Assembly: GCA_021776295.1 (NCBI GenBank)
Contig: JAJFGE010000013.1
Span: 1 to 64,000 of the forward strand
Source of the DNA: Hyphococcus sp.
Lineage (GTDB): Bacteria; Pseudomonadota; Alphaproteobacteria; Caulobacterales; Parvularculaceae
DNA length: 64,000 nt
Direction: 5' to 3'
Position numbers and translations under genes: made by a program. Of this stretch, positions 19,090 through 29,113 are shown one piece after another; positions within the stretch are counted from its first letter, which is position 1, and each line of letters begins with the position of its first letter. The notes below the pieces were generated by a model, which was not told the DNA's origin, ran no database searches, and was given only the letters and a program-made list of their open reading frames with translations.

Positions 19090-19431
19090 GGGGCGTCGCT
19101 CAACTTTATCTGGTTACAAAGTACATTGGCGAGCATTTTTCTCGCTGCCGCAGCGCTTCGACCGGTTGCGACGGCGCGCCCTATAAGGTTGATTTTTTTC
19201 AACCCCAAGGCGATCCCGGTCCGCGCTCTGACACCCCTTGTCTTAGATATTGGGGCGGCCATTTTTCTTGGCAACGAGCGCTATCCGTTTCGCGAGGGGA
19301 GGTTTAGCGTAAAACTTGCGCGTACTCAACTGAAACTTCCGGGGCGGGAGGCGCGCTATGTGGCGCAACGGTCTGAGCCAATAGACGGCGCGAATTATCG
19401 TCGCCGCTAGCATATTCACACTGTGAAAGAG
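19090..19431. other. Intergenic region upstream of the TonB receptor
   Basis: No convincing gene on either strand. It should contain the promoter of the receptor/peptide-transport operon. A small stem, GGTTGA-T6-CAACC, lies near 19185-19204, and a GC-rich block follows. No recognisable operator was found. Confidence 0.5.
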
Positions 19432-19553
19432 CCCCCTCCGTCAGCTTCGCTGACACCTCCCCCGCGAGCGGGGGAGGAATTACGTGGAGCCCGTTGCAAC
19501 TGAATTCTTCCCCCGCTCGCGGGGGAAGTGTCACCGAAGGTGACGAAGGGGGT
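19432..19553. repeat. Paired-hairpin interspersed repeat, copy 1
   Basis: Two arms in inverted orientation. Arm 1 (19432-19481) begins CCCCCTCCGTCA and contains the palindrome CTCCCCCGCGAGCGGGGGAG. Arm 2 (19503-19553) contains CTTCCCCCGCTCGCGGGGGAAG and ends TGACGAAGGGGG. A spacer of about 20 bases with GTTGCAACTGAATT joins them. A second copy with the same layout is at 57056-57176. It sits between the end of the hut/hydrolase operon and the receptor promoter and may also end transcription. Confidence 0.85.
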
Positions 19554-19590
19554 TGCCACGATGACGTCTGCATAGCAATGAAGACGAATC

Positions 19591-20379
19591 CTACTTCAAG
19601 AACCGAACCACAGCACGCGCAAAACCTTCCGGCTGGTCCCATTGCAGCGAGTGTGCGGCGTCAGCGATAATTTCAGTTCGGCTGTTTTTCAGGGAACGGA
19701 AGTTTTCTGCAATCATCTGCGGGGGAAACAATAAATCGCCTTCACCGGCGAGGATAAGCGTTTCGGCTCCTATCTGCGCGGGCAGGGCGCTGGCGTCGTA
19801 TTCACGCAGCGCGTCGACTTGCCGGCGCATGTCGCCGGGGCTTTGCGCATGGGGATAGGCTCTGGCCATGGCGGTGGCGGCGGCGACTGCAGCTTCGCTT
19901 TCAAAAAACGCCGGGTGAAACAGCCAGTGGAAGAATGCGCGATACCAGTCTTCCTCCGGCGCGCCGGCCTCTCGCAGGCTGACCAGCGTTTCAATGATCG
20001 AGCGCGCACGCGGAGGAACCGCCGTCGTTGTCGCAGACAGAACAAGCCGCCGCAACCGGTCCGGGCGCCGCGCGGCGATGGTCATGGCGATGACGCCGCC
20101 CATGGAATGGCCGAGCAAGTCCGCCTGTTCGATTTCAAGATGGTCGAGTAGTGCGATAATATCATCGGCCATCGCCTCAATCGTCACCGCACCACCTGTG
20201 CGGGTTTGTCCGCAGCCACGATTATCGGGCAGGATTACCGTCGCATGCGGGATCAGAAAGGGCGTCGTCGGCGTCCAACTGGCGCCGTCGCTGGCGAGCC
20301 CGGCGATCAGCACCAGCGGCGGGCCGTCCCCGGCCGTTTCATAATGAAGAGATATTCCGTTTACCGATAAATCCGGCAT
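19591..20379 (-). CDS. Alpha/beta-fold hydrolase
   Basis: 262-aa serine hydrolase of the 3-oxoadipate-enol-lactonase/haloperoxidase-like group. Nucleophile elbow GHSMGG, acid within GEGDLLFPP, and histidine in DAAHSLQW make a complete catalytic triad; the oxyanion region is LIAGLASDGASW. No signal peptide, so cytoplasmic. The ATG lies two bases after the hutU stop, making it the last gene of the hut operon. That position suggests a link to histidine or amide catabolism, but the substrate cannot be read from sequence. Confidence 0.85.
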   Translation of the reverse strand: MPDLSVNGISLHYETAGDGPPLVLIAGLASDGASWTPTTPFLIPHATVILPDNRGCGQTRTGGAVTIEAMADDIIALLDHLEIEQADLLGHSMGGVIAMTIAARRPDRLRRLVLSATTTAVPPRARSIIETLVSLREAGAPEEDWYRAFFHWLFHPAFFESEAAVAAATAMARAYPHAQSPGDMRRQVDALREYDASALPAQIGAETLILAGEGDLLFPPQMIAENFRSLKNSRTEIIADAAHSLQWDQPEGFARAVVRFLK

Positions 20380-20381
20380 GA

Positions 20382-22064
20382 TTAATGGATGCCCGGTAAG
20401 TTGAGGCTATGCTCCGCCGCGCAGTCTTTTGCGATCTCGTATCCAGCGTCGGCATGGCGCATCACGCCAGATGCGGGGTCGTTCCACAACACCCGTTCAA
20501 TGCGCCGCGCGGCGTCGTCCGTGCCGTCCGCGACAATCACCATGCCGGCATGTTGTGAAAAGCCCATGCCGACGCCGCCGCCATGATGCAGCGACACCCA
20601 GGTGGCGCCCGATGCGCAGTTTAGCAATGCGTTCAACAGCGGCCAATCGGAAACGGCGTCGGAACCATCCAACATCGCTTCGGTCTCGCGGTTGGGTGAG
20701 GCGACCGAGCCGGCATCGAGATGATCGCGGCCAATAACCACGGGCGCGGCCAGTTCGCCCGACTTCACCATTTCGTTGAACGCAAGCCCGAGCCGGTGGC
20801 GCTGGCCGAGGCCGAGCCAACAGATGCGCGCGGGCAGGCCTTGAAACGCAATTCGCTCACGCGCCATATCGAGCCAGTTGTGAAGATGCGGATCGTCCGG
20901 GATCAGCTCTTTGACCTTGGCGTCGGTCTTGTAAATATCTTGCGGATCGCCGGACAGCGCCGCCCAGCGGAATGGACCAATACCGCGACAGAACAGCGGC
21001 CGGACATATGCTGGCACAAAACCCGGAAAATCAAACGCGTTTTCCAACCCTTCTTCCTTGGCGACCTGGCGGATGTTGTTGCCATAATCGAGCGTCGGCA
21101 CGCCCGCATGCCAGAAATCCAGCATCGCTTGAACATGAAGTTTTATGGATGCGCGCGCGGCGCGTTCAACGTTCTCCGGCGCGGTCTCGCGCTTTTCGCG
21201 CCACTGCGCCACCGTCCAGCCTTGCGGCAGATAGCCATTGCGCACGTCATGGGCCGAGGTCTGGTCGGTGACGATGTCGGGCCGTGCTTTCGGGTCGTCT
21301 TTGGCGCGGGCTGCAAGTTCGGGGAAAATATCGGCGGCGTTGCCGACAAGCCCGACCGATTTTGCTTCGCCCGCAGCGGTCCAGCGCTCGATCATCGCCA
21401 GCGCCTCGTCAAGGCTCGCCGCCTTGGCGTCAACATAGCCGGTGCGGAGGCGAAAATCGATGCTGTCTTCGTTACACTCAACCGCGAGGCAGCAGGCGCC
21501 GGCGAGTACACAAGCGAGCGGTTGCGCCCCGCCCATGCCGCCAAGCCCGGCGGTCAATATCCACTTGCCTTTTAAAGCGCCGCCAAAATGTTGCCGGCCC
21601 GCCTCCATGAAAGTCTCATACGTGCCCTGAACAATTCCCTGGCTGCCAATATATATCCATGAGCCCGCCGTCATCTGGCCGTACATCATCAGGCCTTTGC
21701 GGTCGAGTTCGTTGAAATGATCCCATGTCGCCCAATGCGGCACGAGATTGGAGTTGGCGATCAGGACACGCGGTGCATCTTTATGGGTTTTGAATACACC
21801 GACCGGTTTGCCCGATTGTACCAGCAGGGTTTCATCGTCATTCAATTGTTTCAACGACGCGACAATTTGGTCAAAGTCGTTCCATGTCCGCGCCGCGCGA
21901 CCGATGCCGCCATAGACTACCAGCTCATGCGGGTTTTCGGCGACATCCGGGTCGAGATTATTCATCAGCATGCGCATCGGCGCTTCCGTCACCCAATGCT
22001 TGGCGGTGATGTCCGGCCCGCGCGGTGCGCGAACCGTGCGGGCGTTTTTGCGGGGGTCAGTCAT
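20382..22064 (-). CDS. hutU: Urocanate hydratase
   Basis: Second step of histidine degradation: converts urocanate to imidazolone propionate with NAD+ as an electrophilic cofactor. The 560-aa sequence matches the family end to end: [14 protein letters not shown] near residue 57, the NAD-binding [28 protein letters not shown], and the C-terminal [25 protein letters not shown] site precedes the ATG. It follows hutH after a 63-base gap that holds a REP-like palindrome. Confidence 0.97.
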   Translation of the reverse strand: MTDPRKNARTVRAPRGPDITAKHWVTEAPMRMLMNNLDPDVAENPHELVVYGGIGRAARTWNDFDQIVASLKQLNDDETLLVQSGKPVGVFKTHKDAPRVLIANSNLVPHWATWDHFNELDRKGLMMYGQMTAGSWIYIGSQGIVQGTYETFMEAGRQHFGGALKGKWILTAGLGGMGGAQPLACVLAGACCLAVECNEDSIDFRLRTGYVDAKAASLDEALAMIERWTAAGEAKSVGLVGNAADIFPELAARAKDDPKARPDIVTDQTSAHDVRNGYLPQGWTVAQWREKRETAPENVERAARASIKLHVQAMLDFWHAGVPTLDYGNNIRQVAKEEGLENAFDFPGFVPAYVRPLFCRGIGPFRWAALSGDPQDIYKTDAKVKELIPDDPHLHNWLDMARERIAFQGLPARICWLGLGQRHRLGLAFNEMVKSGELAAPVVIGRDHLDAGSVASPNRETEAMLDGSDAVSDWPLLNALLNCASGATWVSLHHGGGVGMGFSQHAGMVIVADGTDDAARRIERVLWNDPASGVMRHADAGYEIAKDCAAEHSLNLPGIH

Positions 22065-22090
22065 AGATAAGTTCCTAAGCGTTCTTTCTT

Positions 22091-22131
22091 TGTCTTTGCC
22101 GGACTTGGCCCGGCGATCCAGTCTGGATCAC
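22091..22131. repeat. REP-like palindromic element overlapping the hutH stop
   Basis: TTTGCCGGACTTGGCCCGGC is followed by GATCCAGTCTGGATC and ACCGGGGTTGA. The same building blocks, GCCGGA...TCCGGC and CTGGAT/ATCCAG, recur at 40242-40343. On the minus strand the last codons and stop of hutH (22128-22130) lie inside this element. Confidence 0.7.
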
Positions 22132-23678
22132 CGGGGTTGAAGAACGGGAACCATCAACGCCGGTGATGACACTTTTGCTGATATACAAGTACACACGCCG
22201 CCGCTTACGATGAGCCCGCATGCCTTCTCCATATCATCCGCCATAAACCGGTCTTCCTTAAGCGCCGGAATACTCTCTCGCAGCTTGACGATCACCTCTC
22301 GTAATGCCGGGCTTGTCTTTAACGGTTTGCGAAATTCTACTCCTTGCGCCGCTGTTAACAGCTCGATGCCGATAATCTGTGCGAGGTTTCGGTTCATGTC
22401 GATCAGCCGCCGCGCTGCATGACACGCCATCGAGACATGGTCTTCCTGATTGCAGGAGGTCGGTGTGGAATCGACCGAACAGGGGGCGGCGCGGTGTTTG
22501 TTTTCCGACATTAGCGCGGCGGAGGTCACCTCGGCGATCATGAAGCCGGAATTGACGCCGGGCGCGGGCGTTAAAAACGCCGGCAGTCCGTAAGACAGCG
22601 TCGGGTCAACCATCAGCGCGATGCGGCGCTGTGCAATCGAGCCGATTTCGGCGATCGCCAGCGCGATCTGGTCGGCCGCGAAGGCCACGGGTTCCGCATG
22701 GAAATTGCCGCCGGAAAGGATCGCGCCGTCAGTGAACACCAGCGGATTGTCGGTTGCGGCATTGGCCTCAATCTGAAGCGTCGCCGCCGCCTGGCGCAAC
22801 AGATCGATGCAAGCGCCCATCACCTGCGGCTGGCAGCGGATGCAATAGGGGTCCTGCACGCGCTCATCATCATCGCGATGGCTCTCGCGGATTTGCGACC
22901 CGGCCATGATCGCGCGGAGAAAATGCGCCGCATCGATCTGGCCCTGATGGCCGCGTACGGCGTGGATTTCATCGCGAAATGGCGCCGCAGAGGCCATCGC
23001 CGCATCGGTCGACAAGGCGCCGGTGACCAGGCTTGCATGCATCGAACGCCAGGCGTCGAACAGGCCGATCAGTGCTAGCGCGGTTGAAACTTGCGTGCCG
23101 TTGATAAGGCCAAGGCCTTCCTTTGGGCCAAGCACGAGCGGCTTAATTCCGGCGCCCGCAAGCGCGTCTTTCGCCGGCATGCGCGCGCCATTAAACCACG
23201 CCTCGCCTTCGCCGATCATAACGGCGGCCATATGTGCGAGCGGCGCCAGATCACCCGATGCGCCAACCGATCCCTGGCCGGGGATCACCGGCGTCACCCC
23301 GCGCTCCAGCATCGCCTCGATTTGCGCAATCGTTCCCATACGCACGCCCGATACGCCGCGCCCGAGAGAGATGAGCTTCAGCGCCATGATTAAACGCGCA
23401 GTCTTGATATGGAGCGGCTCGCCGACGCCGGCGCAGTGAGAAAGAATGAGGTTGCGTTGAAGGGTTTCAACATCATCGGCGTCGATGCGCCGGTTGGCGA
23501 GTTTGCCAAAGCCGGTATTAACGCCGTAAACCGGCTCTGCGCCGATAGCCGCCTGCTCGATGATCGCAGCTGAGGCGTTGATGGCTTTGTGGCAGGTTTT
23601 ATTGAGCGTCACCGGTGCGCTGTTACGGTAGACGTCTTCTAGCGAGGCCAGGCTGGCCTCTCCGGGCTTTACAATCAT
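22128..23678 (-). CDS. hutH: Histidine ammonia-lyase
   Basis: First step of histidine degradation: removes ammonia to give urocanate. The Ala-Ser-Gly triad that cyclises into the MIO cofactor is present ([12 protein letters not shown], about residues 140-142), together with [11 protein letters not shown] and the late block [14 protein letters not shown]. Length of 516 aa is near the family norm. The ATG at 23678 overlaps the hutI stop (TGATG); a GTG three bases earlier is possible. The final residues are unusual because they are encoded by a REP-like repeat, suggesting that repeat insertion replaced the original C-terminal codons. Confidence 0.95.
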   Translation of the reverse strand: MIVKPGEASLASLEDVYRNSAPVTLNKTCHKAINASAAIIEQAAIGAEPVYGVNTGFGKLANRRIDADDVETLQRNLILSHCAGVGEPLHIKTARLIMALKLISLGRGVSGVRMGTIAQIEAMLERGVTPVIPGQGSVGASGDLAPLAHMAAVMIGEGEAWFNGARMPAKDALAGAGIKPLVLGPKEGLGLINGTQVSTALALIGLFDAWRSMHASLVTGALSTDAAMASAAPFRDEIHAVRGHQGQIDAAHFLRAIMAGSQIRESHRDDDERVQDPYCIRCQPQVMGACIDLLRQAAATLQIEANAATDNPLVFTDGAILSGGNFHAEPVAFAADQIALAIAEIGSIAQRRIALMVDPTLSYGLPAFLTPAPGVNSGFMIAEVTSAALMSENKHRAAPCSVDSTPTSCNQEDHVSMACHAARRLIDMNRNLAQIIGIELLTAAQGVEFRKPLKTSPALREVIVKLRESIPALKEDRFMADDMEKACGLIVSGGVCTCISAKVSSPALMVPVLQPR

Positions 23679-24898
23679 CACCGCATCTCGCCTGCAAAAA
23701 TTCTCGTTTTCAGAGGGTTATAGCCGATATGATAGGCAAGCGCGCAAGGCGCCGATAGGCGCCAGATCGCAAGATCGGCGGATTTTCCGACCGTGATGGT
23801 TCCGGTCTCGCCCGCCAGCCCGAGCGCGGCGGCGGCCTGTCTTGTGACGCCGGCCAGCGCCTCCTGCGGGGTCAGGCGAAATAATGTGCATGCCATGTTC
23901 ATGGCCAGTAGCAACGATGTCAGCGGCGAGGTGCCGGGGTTGCAGTCGGTGGCGACCGCCATCGGCACATGGGCCACGCGCAATGCGTCAACCGGCGGCA
24001 GTTTAGTCTCGCGCAGATAATAAAATGCGCCGGGCAGTAACACCGCGGCAGTTCCGGCGTTTGCCATTATATTCGCATCGGCGTCGTTCAGATATTCAAG
24101 GTGGTCAGCCGACAGAGCATCATATTGCGCTGCGAGCCTGGCGCCGCCCAGCTCGGATAATTGTTCCGCATGGAGCTTAACCGGCAAGCCGAGCGCTTTC
24201 GCTTTTTTGAAAACGCGCTCGATTTGCGCCGGCGAGAAACCGATGCCTTCACAAAACCCATCAACAGCATCAACGAGCCCTTCCGCCTGTGCGGCTGGCA
24301 AAATATCATTGCAGACATGATCGATATAATCATCACTGCGCTCGGCATATTCCGGCGCTACGGCATGGGCGCCGAGGAAGGTGGTTTTAACGGTGATGCG
24401 CCGCGCCTCACCAAGAGCGCGGGCGGCGCGTAGCATTTTCAATTCGGTTTCCAAATCCAGCCCATAGCCGGATTTGATTTCGATTGTCGTCACGCCTTCT
24501 GCAATTAACGCGTCAAGGCGCGCCAGCCCGGCCTCTGTCAATTCGGACTGGCTGGCGGCGCGTGTCGCCTTGACAGTGGAAATAATGCCGCCGCCGGCTG
24601 CGGCGATCTCTTCGTAGGATTTGCCGAGGAGGCGGGCCTCAAATTCACTCGCCCTGTCGCCGGCGTAAACGAGGTGCGTATGGCAATCGATAAGGCCGGG
24701 GGTGATCAGGGCGCCGTTGAGCGAGACAACCTCGCGGGTCAGCGTCTCCGGCGCCGCCGGCAGATCGGCAACGCGTCCGACCCAGGCAATCTTGCCAGCC
24801 TCGGCGGCGACCGCACCGGGCGCGATCATCCCATAGGCGGCGTCGATATCCGGATCGAGCGTTGCTATTTGCCCATCGATCCACAATGTGTCCCACAT
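23678..24898 (-). CDS. hutI: Imidazolonepropionase
   Basis: Third step of histidine degradation: hydrolyses imidazolonepropionate to N-formimidoyl-glutamate. Amidohydrolase metal site [12 protein letters not shown], then [17 protein letters not shown] and [11 protein letters not shown]. The ATG at 24898 gives 406 aa, the normal length, starting [14 protein letters not shown]; a longer frame reaching 25033 would run into the divergent hutG and adds 45 residues with no family match, so it was rejected. First gene of the minus-strand hut operon. Confidence 0.96.
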   Translation of the reverse strand: MWDTLWIDGQIATLDPDIDAAYGMIAPGAVAAEAGKIAWVGRVADLPAAPETLTREVVSLNGALITPGLIDCHTHLVYAGDRASEFEARLLGKSYEEIAAAGGGIISTVKATRAASQSELTEAGLARLDALIAEGVTTIEIKSGYGLDLETELKMLRAARALGEARRITVKTTFLGAHAVAPEYAERSDDYIDHVCNDILPAAQAEGLVDAVDGFCEGIGFSPAQIERVFKKAKALGLPVKLHAEQLSELGGARLAAQYDALSADHLEYLNDADANIMANAGTAAVLLPGAFYYLRETKLPPVDALRVAHVPMAVATDCNPGTSPLTSLLLAMNMACTLFRLTPQEALAGVTRQAAAALGLAGETGTITVGKSADLAIWRLSAPCALAYHIGYNPLKTRIFAGEMR

Positions 24899-24993
24899 AA
24901 CTTGCCAGCCGCGCCGTTGTTGCCTGCCGACATATAGACACACCCGCCGGGCTTGTGAATAAAGGGCGCGGTTCTTTCGTGTAGGACGGGAAA

Positions 24994-25905
24994 ATGACTT
25001 CAGGCGACGGTGTTGCGAAACAATGGCATTCATTAGCCGGGCTGTTATCCGCCGAGCAGGATGCGCCGGTTGCGCTGCTCGGCGCGCCGATGGCTGGGGG
25101 CGCGGTGACGCCGGGCGCGTGTGACCGCGCGCCGGAAGTGTTCCGCGCCGCGCTTGAACGTATCAGCACCTATGATGTGGAGACCGGCCAGGATTTGCGC
25201 GGGCAGGGCGTCTATGACGGCGGCGATGTTGCGCTCAACGGCATGTCGCCTGAGGAGAGTTTTGCACCGATTACGGGCGCCTTTTCAGTGCTTGCGGCCA
25301 GCCATGAACTCAGCATACTGATTGGTGGCAATAACGCGATCACTCGGCCCGGCGTTCATAGTGCCGGTTCCGATCTGAAAAGTACCGGGTTAATCACCCT
25401 CGATGCGCATTTTGACCTTCGCGACACCTCCGCCGGCCTGTTAAACGGCAACCCGGTGCAGGCGCTCCTCGATGACGGACTGCCCGGCGCGCATATCGCG
25501 CAGATCGGTATCGCGCCGTTCGCTAACGCGGCCTATATGCATGAAACCGCCAAGGCGGAAGGCATTAGCGTTTATCCAATGGGCGAATGCCGCCGGCGCG
25601 GCATTGAAGCGGTGCTGGCAGACGCGTTTGACAAAATCGCTACGCGCTGCGACCGGATTTATGTCGATTTTGATATCGACGTGATCGAGCGTGGACTGGC
25701 GCCGGGCGCGCCGGGGGCAAGGCCAGGCGGGATGACGACGGTGGATTTCTTCGCCGCTGCGAGGACGGCCGGCGCCCACAACAAAGTGAGTGCTGTCGAT
25801 CTTACGGAATTTGATCCGGCTTGCGATGTCAGCGACATCACAGCCCTTGTCGCCGGGCGCTGGTTTGGCGAGCTTCTGGCCGGGTTTCAAACCCGCTCAG
25901 AGTGA
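24994..25905 (+). CDS. hutG: Formimidoylglutamase, arginase family
   Basis: Fourth step of histidine degradation: splits N-formimidoyl-glutamate to glutamate and formamide. Ureohydrolase fold of 303 aa with metal-binding LDAHFD (137-141) and DFDIDVIE. The first metal-ligand motif, usually GGDH or similar, reads GGNN (111-114), so the usual histidine ligand is replaced by Asn. It is divergent from hutI, 95 bases away, so one regulator could control both directions; no clear HutC operator was recognised in the gap. Agmatinase is the main alternative, but the hut context favours HutG. Confidence 0.88.
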   Translation: MTSGDGVAKQWHSLAGLLSAEQDAPVALLGAPMAGGAVTPGACDRAPEVFRAALERISTYDVETGQDLRGQGVYDGGDVALNGMSPEESFAPITGAFSVLAASHELSILIGGNNAITRPGVHSAGSDLKSTGLITLDAHFDLRDTSAGLLNGNPVQALLDDGLPGAHIAQIGIAPFANAAYMHETAKAEGISVYPMGECRRRGIEAVLADAFDKIATRCDRIYVDFDIDVIERGLAPGAPGARPGGMTTVDFFAAARTAGAHNKVSAVDLTEFDPACDVSDITALVAGRWFGELLAGFQTRSE

Positions 25906-25967
25906 AGGGCTTGCGGCGCAGAATTTGCTGTTTCATCCCTGCAATCATAATTTAGTAGGGCGTAGCC

Positions 25968-26948
25968 ATGGTTAATATTGAAAATTACGGTGCGAAGCGG
26001 GCGGTCCTCGGGGGCGCTGTCTTTGCCGCCAGCATCATCGGGTTTTTTGGCGCTGCTACAGCGGCGACTTTTGACGCCAATAAAATCTCATTTCGGGACG
26101 TGACCGGGGCGGTCGAAATCGTCACCACCAGCGGTGATGAGATCGATGTCGAAATTCGCCAGGGCAAAAAACATCAGCCGCTCGAGGTCAGTGAAAAAGA
26201 CGGCGTTGTCATCATCATCGGTGAGAAATGGCGCGAGGGCGAGACGCGCAATTGCTGCGACCGGCGCATCAGACGAGATGTTAATGCGCGCAAAGACCGC
26301 AAGCTGACAACCGGCAAGCCGGCCGACCAGGACTTTTTTGACGACTATCCGACGATTATCGTTGCGATGCCGGTTCATGGCGACGTTGATTTTATTGACG
26401 CTTGGATCCTCCTTGACATGGAGCGTCTGAATGGCGCGCTGCTGCTTGATGCGTGTTATGTATACGGACAAACCAGTGATGTTGACGAAGCGATTGTCGG
26501 CCTGATTGACGGCAGCCGCCTGGTCATGGGCGATATTAACGCCGGGTTGGAAATCGATATTTCGGGAGATGCCGACATTATGGTTGGCGATACGCAGATG
26601 GTCGATGTCGATATTGCCGGGCCGGGGGATGTGATCATCGGCGATATTAACGGCATGTTCGACGTCTCCATCGCCGGTTCGGGCATTGTCCGCGCAACGC
26701 GGCTCGATGGACCGATGACCGCGCGGATTGCAGGCTCCGGCGGTGTTGCCGTGAAAGGCGGGCGCGCCGACAGGTTGCGGGCGCATATTGACGGCTCCGG
26801 CGGGGTCTATTTTGGCGGCGCGGCAACGCAACCGGAATTGCGGCTGTTCGGGTCAAGCGAAGTGCGGATGAAATCCGTCAACGGCCGCATCACCCATCAT
26901 GGCGGCGGCGTCGTTTATGTCGGCGATGAGGTTTTTTCCGACGAGTAA
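25968..26948 (+). CDS. Exported protein with a DUF2807-type beta-helix domain
   Basis: 326-aa protein with an N-terminal signal (about residues 1-32, ending TATAA) and, from about residue 125 to the end, a series of short beta-repeat units with Gly-Ser-Gly turns (SIAGSGIVRATRL, RIAGSGGVAVKG, HIDGSGGVYFGG). This pattern is the head/GIN (DUF2807) domain, a right-handed beta-helix found in envelope proteins of unknown role. Residues 85-115 contain a Cys-Cys pair in a strongly basic stretch. Probably periplasmic. No operon partner is evident; it stands 62 bases after hutG. Confidence 0.75.
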   Translation: MVNIENYGAKRAVLGGAVFAASIIGFFGAATAATFDANKISFRDVTGAVEIVTTSGDEIDVEIRQGKKHQPLEVSEKDGVVIIIGEKWREGETRNCCDRRIRRDVNARKDRKLTTGKPADQDFFDDYPTIIVAMPVHGDVDFIDAWILLDMERLNGALLLDACYVYGQTSDVDEAIVGLIDGSRLVMGDINAGLEIDISGDADIMVGDTQMVDVDIAGPGDVIIGDINGMFDVSIAGSGIVRATRLDGPMTARIAGSGGVAVKGGRADRLRAHIDGSGGVYFGGAATQPELRLFGSSEVRMKSVNGRITHHGGGVVYVGDEVFSDE

Positions 26949-26981
26949 CCCTGTGCACGCACCAACATTCCGCTCGACACC

Positions 26982-28079
26982 CTAGCCAAGCTGGCCCGGA
27001 TGGCTGGCGATCACCCGGCGGGCGAGGAATTCCGGCGTGGCGGTTAATATCCCTTCGGAGATAAATGGCGTTTGGGAGAAATGCGCCAGCGACAACGCGC
27101 ACTCAAACGCCGCGCACAGCCCGGCGCCGACGCGCTTGGTGGCGTCGAACTTGGTGAGGATGCAGCGCTTGACACCGATCTCCTTAAACGCATGCACCCA
27201 GTCGATATATTCGGCCGCATCGCCGCTTACCGGCAACACCAGAACCGGCTCGGCGCCGGAAGCTTGCCTGTAGCTATTCAGCGCCGCAACGTCGCCGCCA
27301 TCATAGGGGCTGACGCCGGGCGTATCTAGGATCACCGCGCCATTGGGGCGGTGGCTGCGCAAGATCTTCTCGACGTCGAGCGGTGATTCAATGATGAAAT
27401 AATCAGCGCCCAACGCTTCGCTATAGGATTTGATTTGTTCAACGGCGCCGGCGCGCCCGATATCTGCGGTCATCATCAGCGCCGGCGCATTCTTGTCAGA
27501 CGCGGAGGCGGCGAGCTTTGCTGCACAGGAAGTTTTGCCGGCGCCGGTAGGGCCGACCAGCATGATTGGCGTCGATGGTGAGAAATGCAGAGGCGCATAG
27601 GAAAACGCCTCGTCAAACGCGGCTTCAAGGCGGTAGAGATCTTCGTTGATGGCGGAGGTTTTTGCGCCGTTAACGAGGGCGGCGAGCAATTTTTGCCCGA
27701 CGCCATGGGGCGATAATATTTCCGCCATCGCCCGCACGGTCGCATCGCTCATATCAAAATGCGGCGCCGACTTTCCTCCGGTGAGCGCGCCGCTCACCCG
27801 CGCCAGCGCGTCTTCGGAAAAGCTCTGCTCTACCGATTGGTTGAGCCTGGCGCCGGCGGTCATTTTGAACGGGCCTTCGTCGACGGCGTCGCGTGCGGCG
27901 CCGGCAAATTGCGCCTTTGGCGCCGGCTCTGGCGCAGCGGGGGCGGGCTTGTCAGATGCGGTCACCTCAACGTCGCCGCTCGGCAGGTCACGGACGGAAA
28001 TGATCGACGCGCGATCGCCCAGCGCGCGGCGCGCCTTGCGCTTTGCCGCATCAAGGTCTGAGGCGATGAATTTCATCAT
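26982..28079 (-). CDS. flhF: FlhF-like SRP-type GTPase
   Basis: 365-aa SRP-family GTPase. The N-terminus MMKFIASDLDAAKRKARRALG matches the FlhF B-domain start, then an Ala/Pro-rich linker, an N-domain and a G-domain with P-loop VGPTGAGKTSCAAKLA, G3 ILDTPG and G4 TKFD. FlhF places the flagellum at the cell pole in polar flagellates. The ATG-ATG pair at 28079 is preferred to the GTG at 28106. There are no other flagellar genes in the window, so the assignment rests on sequence alone. sciP, another polar-cell-cycle gene, is upstream on the same strand. Confidence 0.8.
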   Translation of the reverse strand: MMKFIASDLDAAKRKARRALGDRASIISVRDLPSGDVEVTASDKPAPAAPEPAPKAQFAGAARDAVDEGPFKMTAGARLNQSVEQSFSEDALARVSGALTGGKSAPHFDMSDATVRAMAEILSPHGVGQKLLAALVNGAKTSAINEDLYRLEAAFDEAFSYAPLHFSPSTPIMLVGPTGAGKTSCAAKLAASASDKNAPALMMTADIGRAGAVEQIKSYSEALGADYFIIESPLDVEKILRSHRPNGAVILDTPGVSPYDGGDVAALNSYRQASGAEPVLVLPVSGDAAEYIDWVHAFKEIGVKRCILTKFDATKRVGAGLCAAFECALSLAHFSQTPFISEGILTATPEFLARRVIASHPGQLG

Positions 28080-28252
28080 ATGTACACAAAGACCCTCAGG
28101 TCCCACACCCGCATTAAACCATACCCCTCGGATGATCCTATACTAACACGGTTCAGCCCGAAATGCATTTTAGCCCGGAATATCAACGCTTGCCCGCTAT
28201 TCAACCTGTGCGGGCGCCGGGCTCGGCGGCAGTCAGACCCCCGCACAAAAAG

Positions 28253-28277
28253 AACCCGCGCGAGGGGTGCGCGGGTT
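28253..28277 (-). terminator. Rho-independent terminator downstream of sciP
   Basis: A 9-bp perfect GC-rich stem, AACCCGCGC with GCGCGGGTT (7-base loop), lies 29 bases after the sciP stop. Read on the minus strand it is followed by CTTTTTG, so it can end sciP transcription; on the plus strand it is followed by TTT, so it could also work in the other direction. Confidence 0.8.
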
Positions 28278-28305
28278 TTTCGAAAAATCGAAAAGTTGGG
28301 AGGGA

Positions 28306-28596
28306 TTAGCGGTATTGTTGAACGCGGGTTGCGCGCAGGCCCGGCAGGCCAAATTGCTCAATGGCTTTTTGCCAGGACAGAAATTCTTCCACCGTCAGCG
28401 TGTAGCGCTCGCATGCTTCTTCGAGCGTCAACAGGCCGCCGCGGACAGCTGCGACAACTTCCGCCTTGCGGCGGATCACCCAGCGTTTGGTGCTCGGCGG
28501 CGGCAGATCTTTTAATGTAAGCGGCGTGCCGTCTGGCCCAATCACATATGGGTCTTTTTTGACGGGCGGCGCGGCTGGATTGGCTACGACAGTCAT
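28306..28596 (-). CDS. sciP: CtrA inhibitor SciP (DUF1153)
   Basis: 96-aa basic helix-turn-helix protein. In Caulobacter, SciP binds DNA and blocks CtrA from activating its promoters. The match covers the whole family core: YVIGPDGTPLTLKDLPPP, TKRWVIRRKAEVVAAVRGG, LLTLEEACERY and EEFLSWQKAI. The family is confined to alphaproteobacteria, which makes this the best lineage marker in the window. A near-consensus CtrA site lies about 60-75 bases upstream of its ATG, consistent with the CtrA-activated sciP promoter known in Caulobacter. Confidence 0.95.
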   Translation of the reverse strand: MTVVANPAAPPVKKDPYVIGPDGTPLTLKDLPPPSTKRWVIRRKAEVVAAVRGGLLTLEEACERYTLTVEEFLSWQKAIEQFGLPGLRATRVQQYR

Positions 28597-28656
28597 GAAC
28601 GCTCTCGATCCCCTAAATACACAACGGTTACTATGAGGACCTTAGCCGCCGCGCTT

Positions 28657-28671
28657 TTAAAAAACGGCTAA
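28657..28671 (-). promoter_or_regulatory. Candidate CtrA-binding site upstream of sciP
   Basis: Read on the minus strand the bases are TTAG-N7-TTAA, one mismatch from the CtrA consensus TTAA-N7-TTAA. It sits 61-75 bases before the sciP ATG, inside an 8-bp inverted repeat (CTTAGCCG 28641-28648 and CGGCTAAG 28665-28672). Assignment rests on motif and position only. Confidence 0.45.
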
Positions 28672-28672
28672 G

Positions 28673-29069
28673 CAGCATGGTAAAAGCTTCTATAAGTGGT
28701 TGATTATTCGTGAAAAACACATGCGCCAAAGATGTCTCAATACAGAACAAGAGTGTGTTTAAGGCGCAGTTTGCTTCAATAATCGCAATACATTGGCAGG
28801 GTTTTAAATGAGCGCCTTTGCGCGGCCTTAGATTTTGATATTGCTGCATTAAGCATAGAAAACCCTCGCCAATATTGAAGCCCGTAGTATGCAAGAAAGC
28901 GCCGCGCGCCTGCCTTACGTCCCGATTAAGGACGTTTGCAGTCTCTGTCTCCTGCTGTCGAAGACCTTAAAGAATGAAACGGTGCGCGGATTAAAGGTTA
29001 CCGGTGTTCACAAAGTTGCGATAGCGAACTGCACTATGTCTTACTGCTTGGAAGCTTTAATTTTGCCGC
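28673..29069. other. Intergenic region between sciP and the ArsR gene
   Basis: No credible gene; the short open frames on both strands lack ribosome-binding sites and family resemblance. It is more AT-rich than its surroundings and must hold the two divergent promoters. Confidence 0.5.
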
Positions 29070-29113
29070 TTGACAATTTCCTGGTGTTCAAATATGTCAC
29101 TATAAGGTGACAT
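29070..29113 (+). promoter_or_regulatory. Promoter and palindromic operator of the ArsR gene
   Basis: TTGACA (29070-29075), 17 bases, then TATGTC (29093-29098) form a sigma-70-type promoter. A perfect palindrome ATGTCAC-TATAAG-GTGACAT (29094-29113) overlaps the -10 box and the GTG start at 29107. The expected transcription start falls at or within a base or two of the start codon, so the mRNA is probably leaderless and autoregulated. Confidence 0.65.

Noticed and set aside
20721-21575. A 284-codon plus-strand frame inside hutU
   Set aside because: Antisense to a full-length urocanate hydratase and without any recognisable motif.
22131-22200. Possible frameshift at the hutH C-terminus
   Set aside because: The length is normal and all catalytic blocks are intact; the odd tail is explained by a REP-like repeat at the stop.
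24899-25033. An N-terminal extension of hutI to 25033
   Set aside because: It would overlap hutG, adds 45 basic residues with no family match, and the ATG at 24898 starts with the family's normal first residues.
28631-28894. An 87-codon minus-strand frame upstream of sciP
   Set aside because: No ribosome-binding site or family signal; it occupies the probable sciP promoter region.
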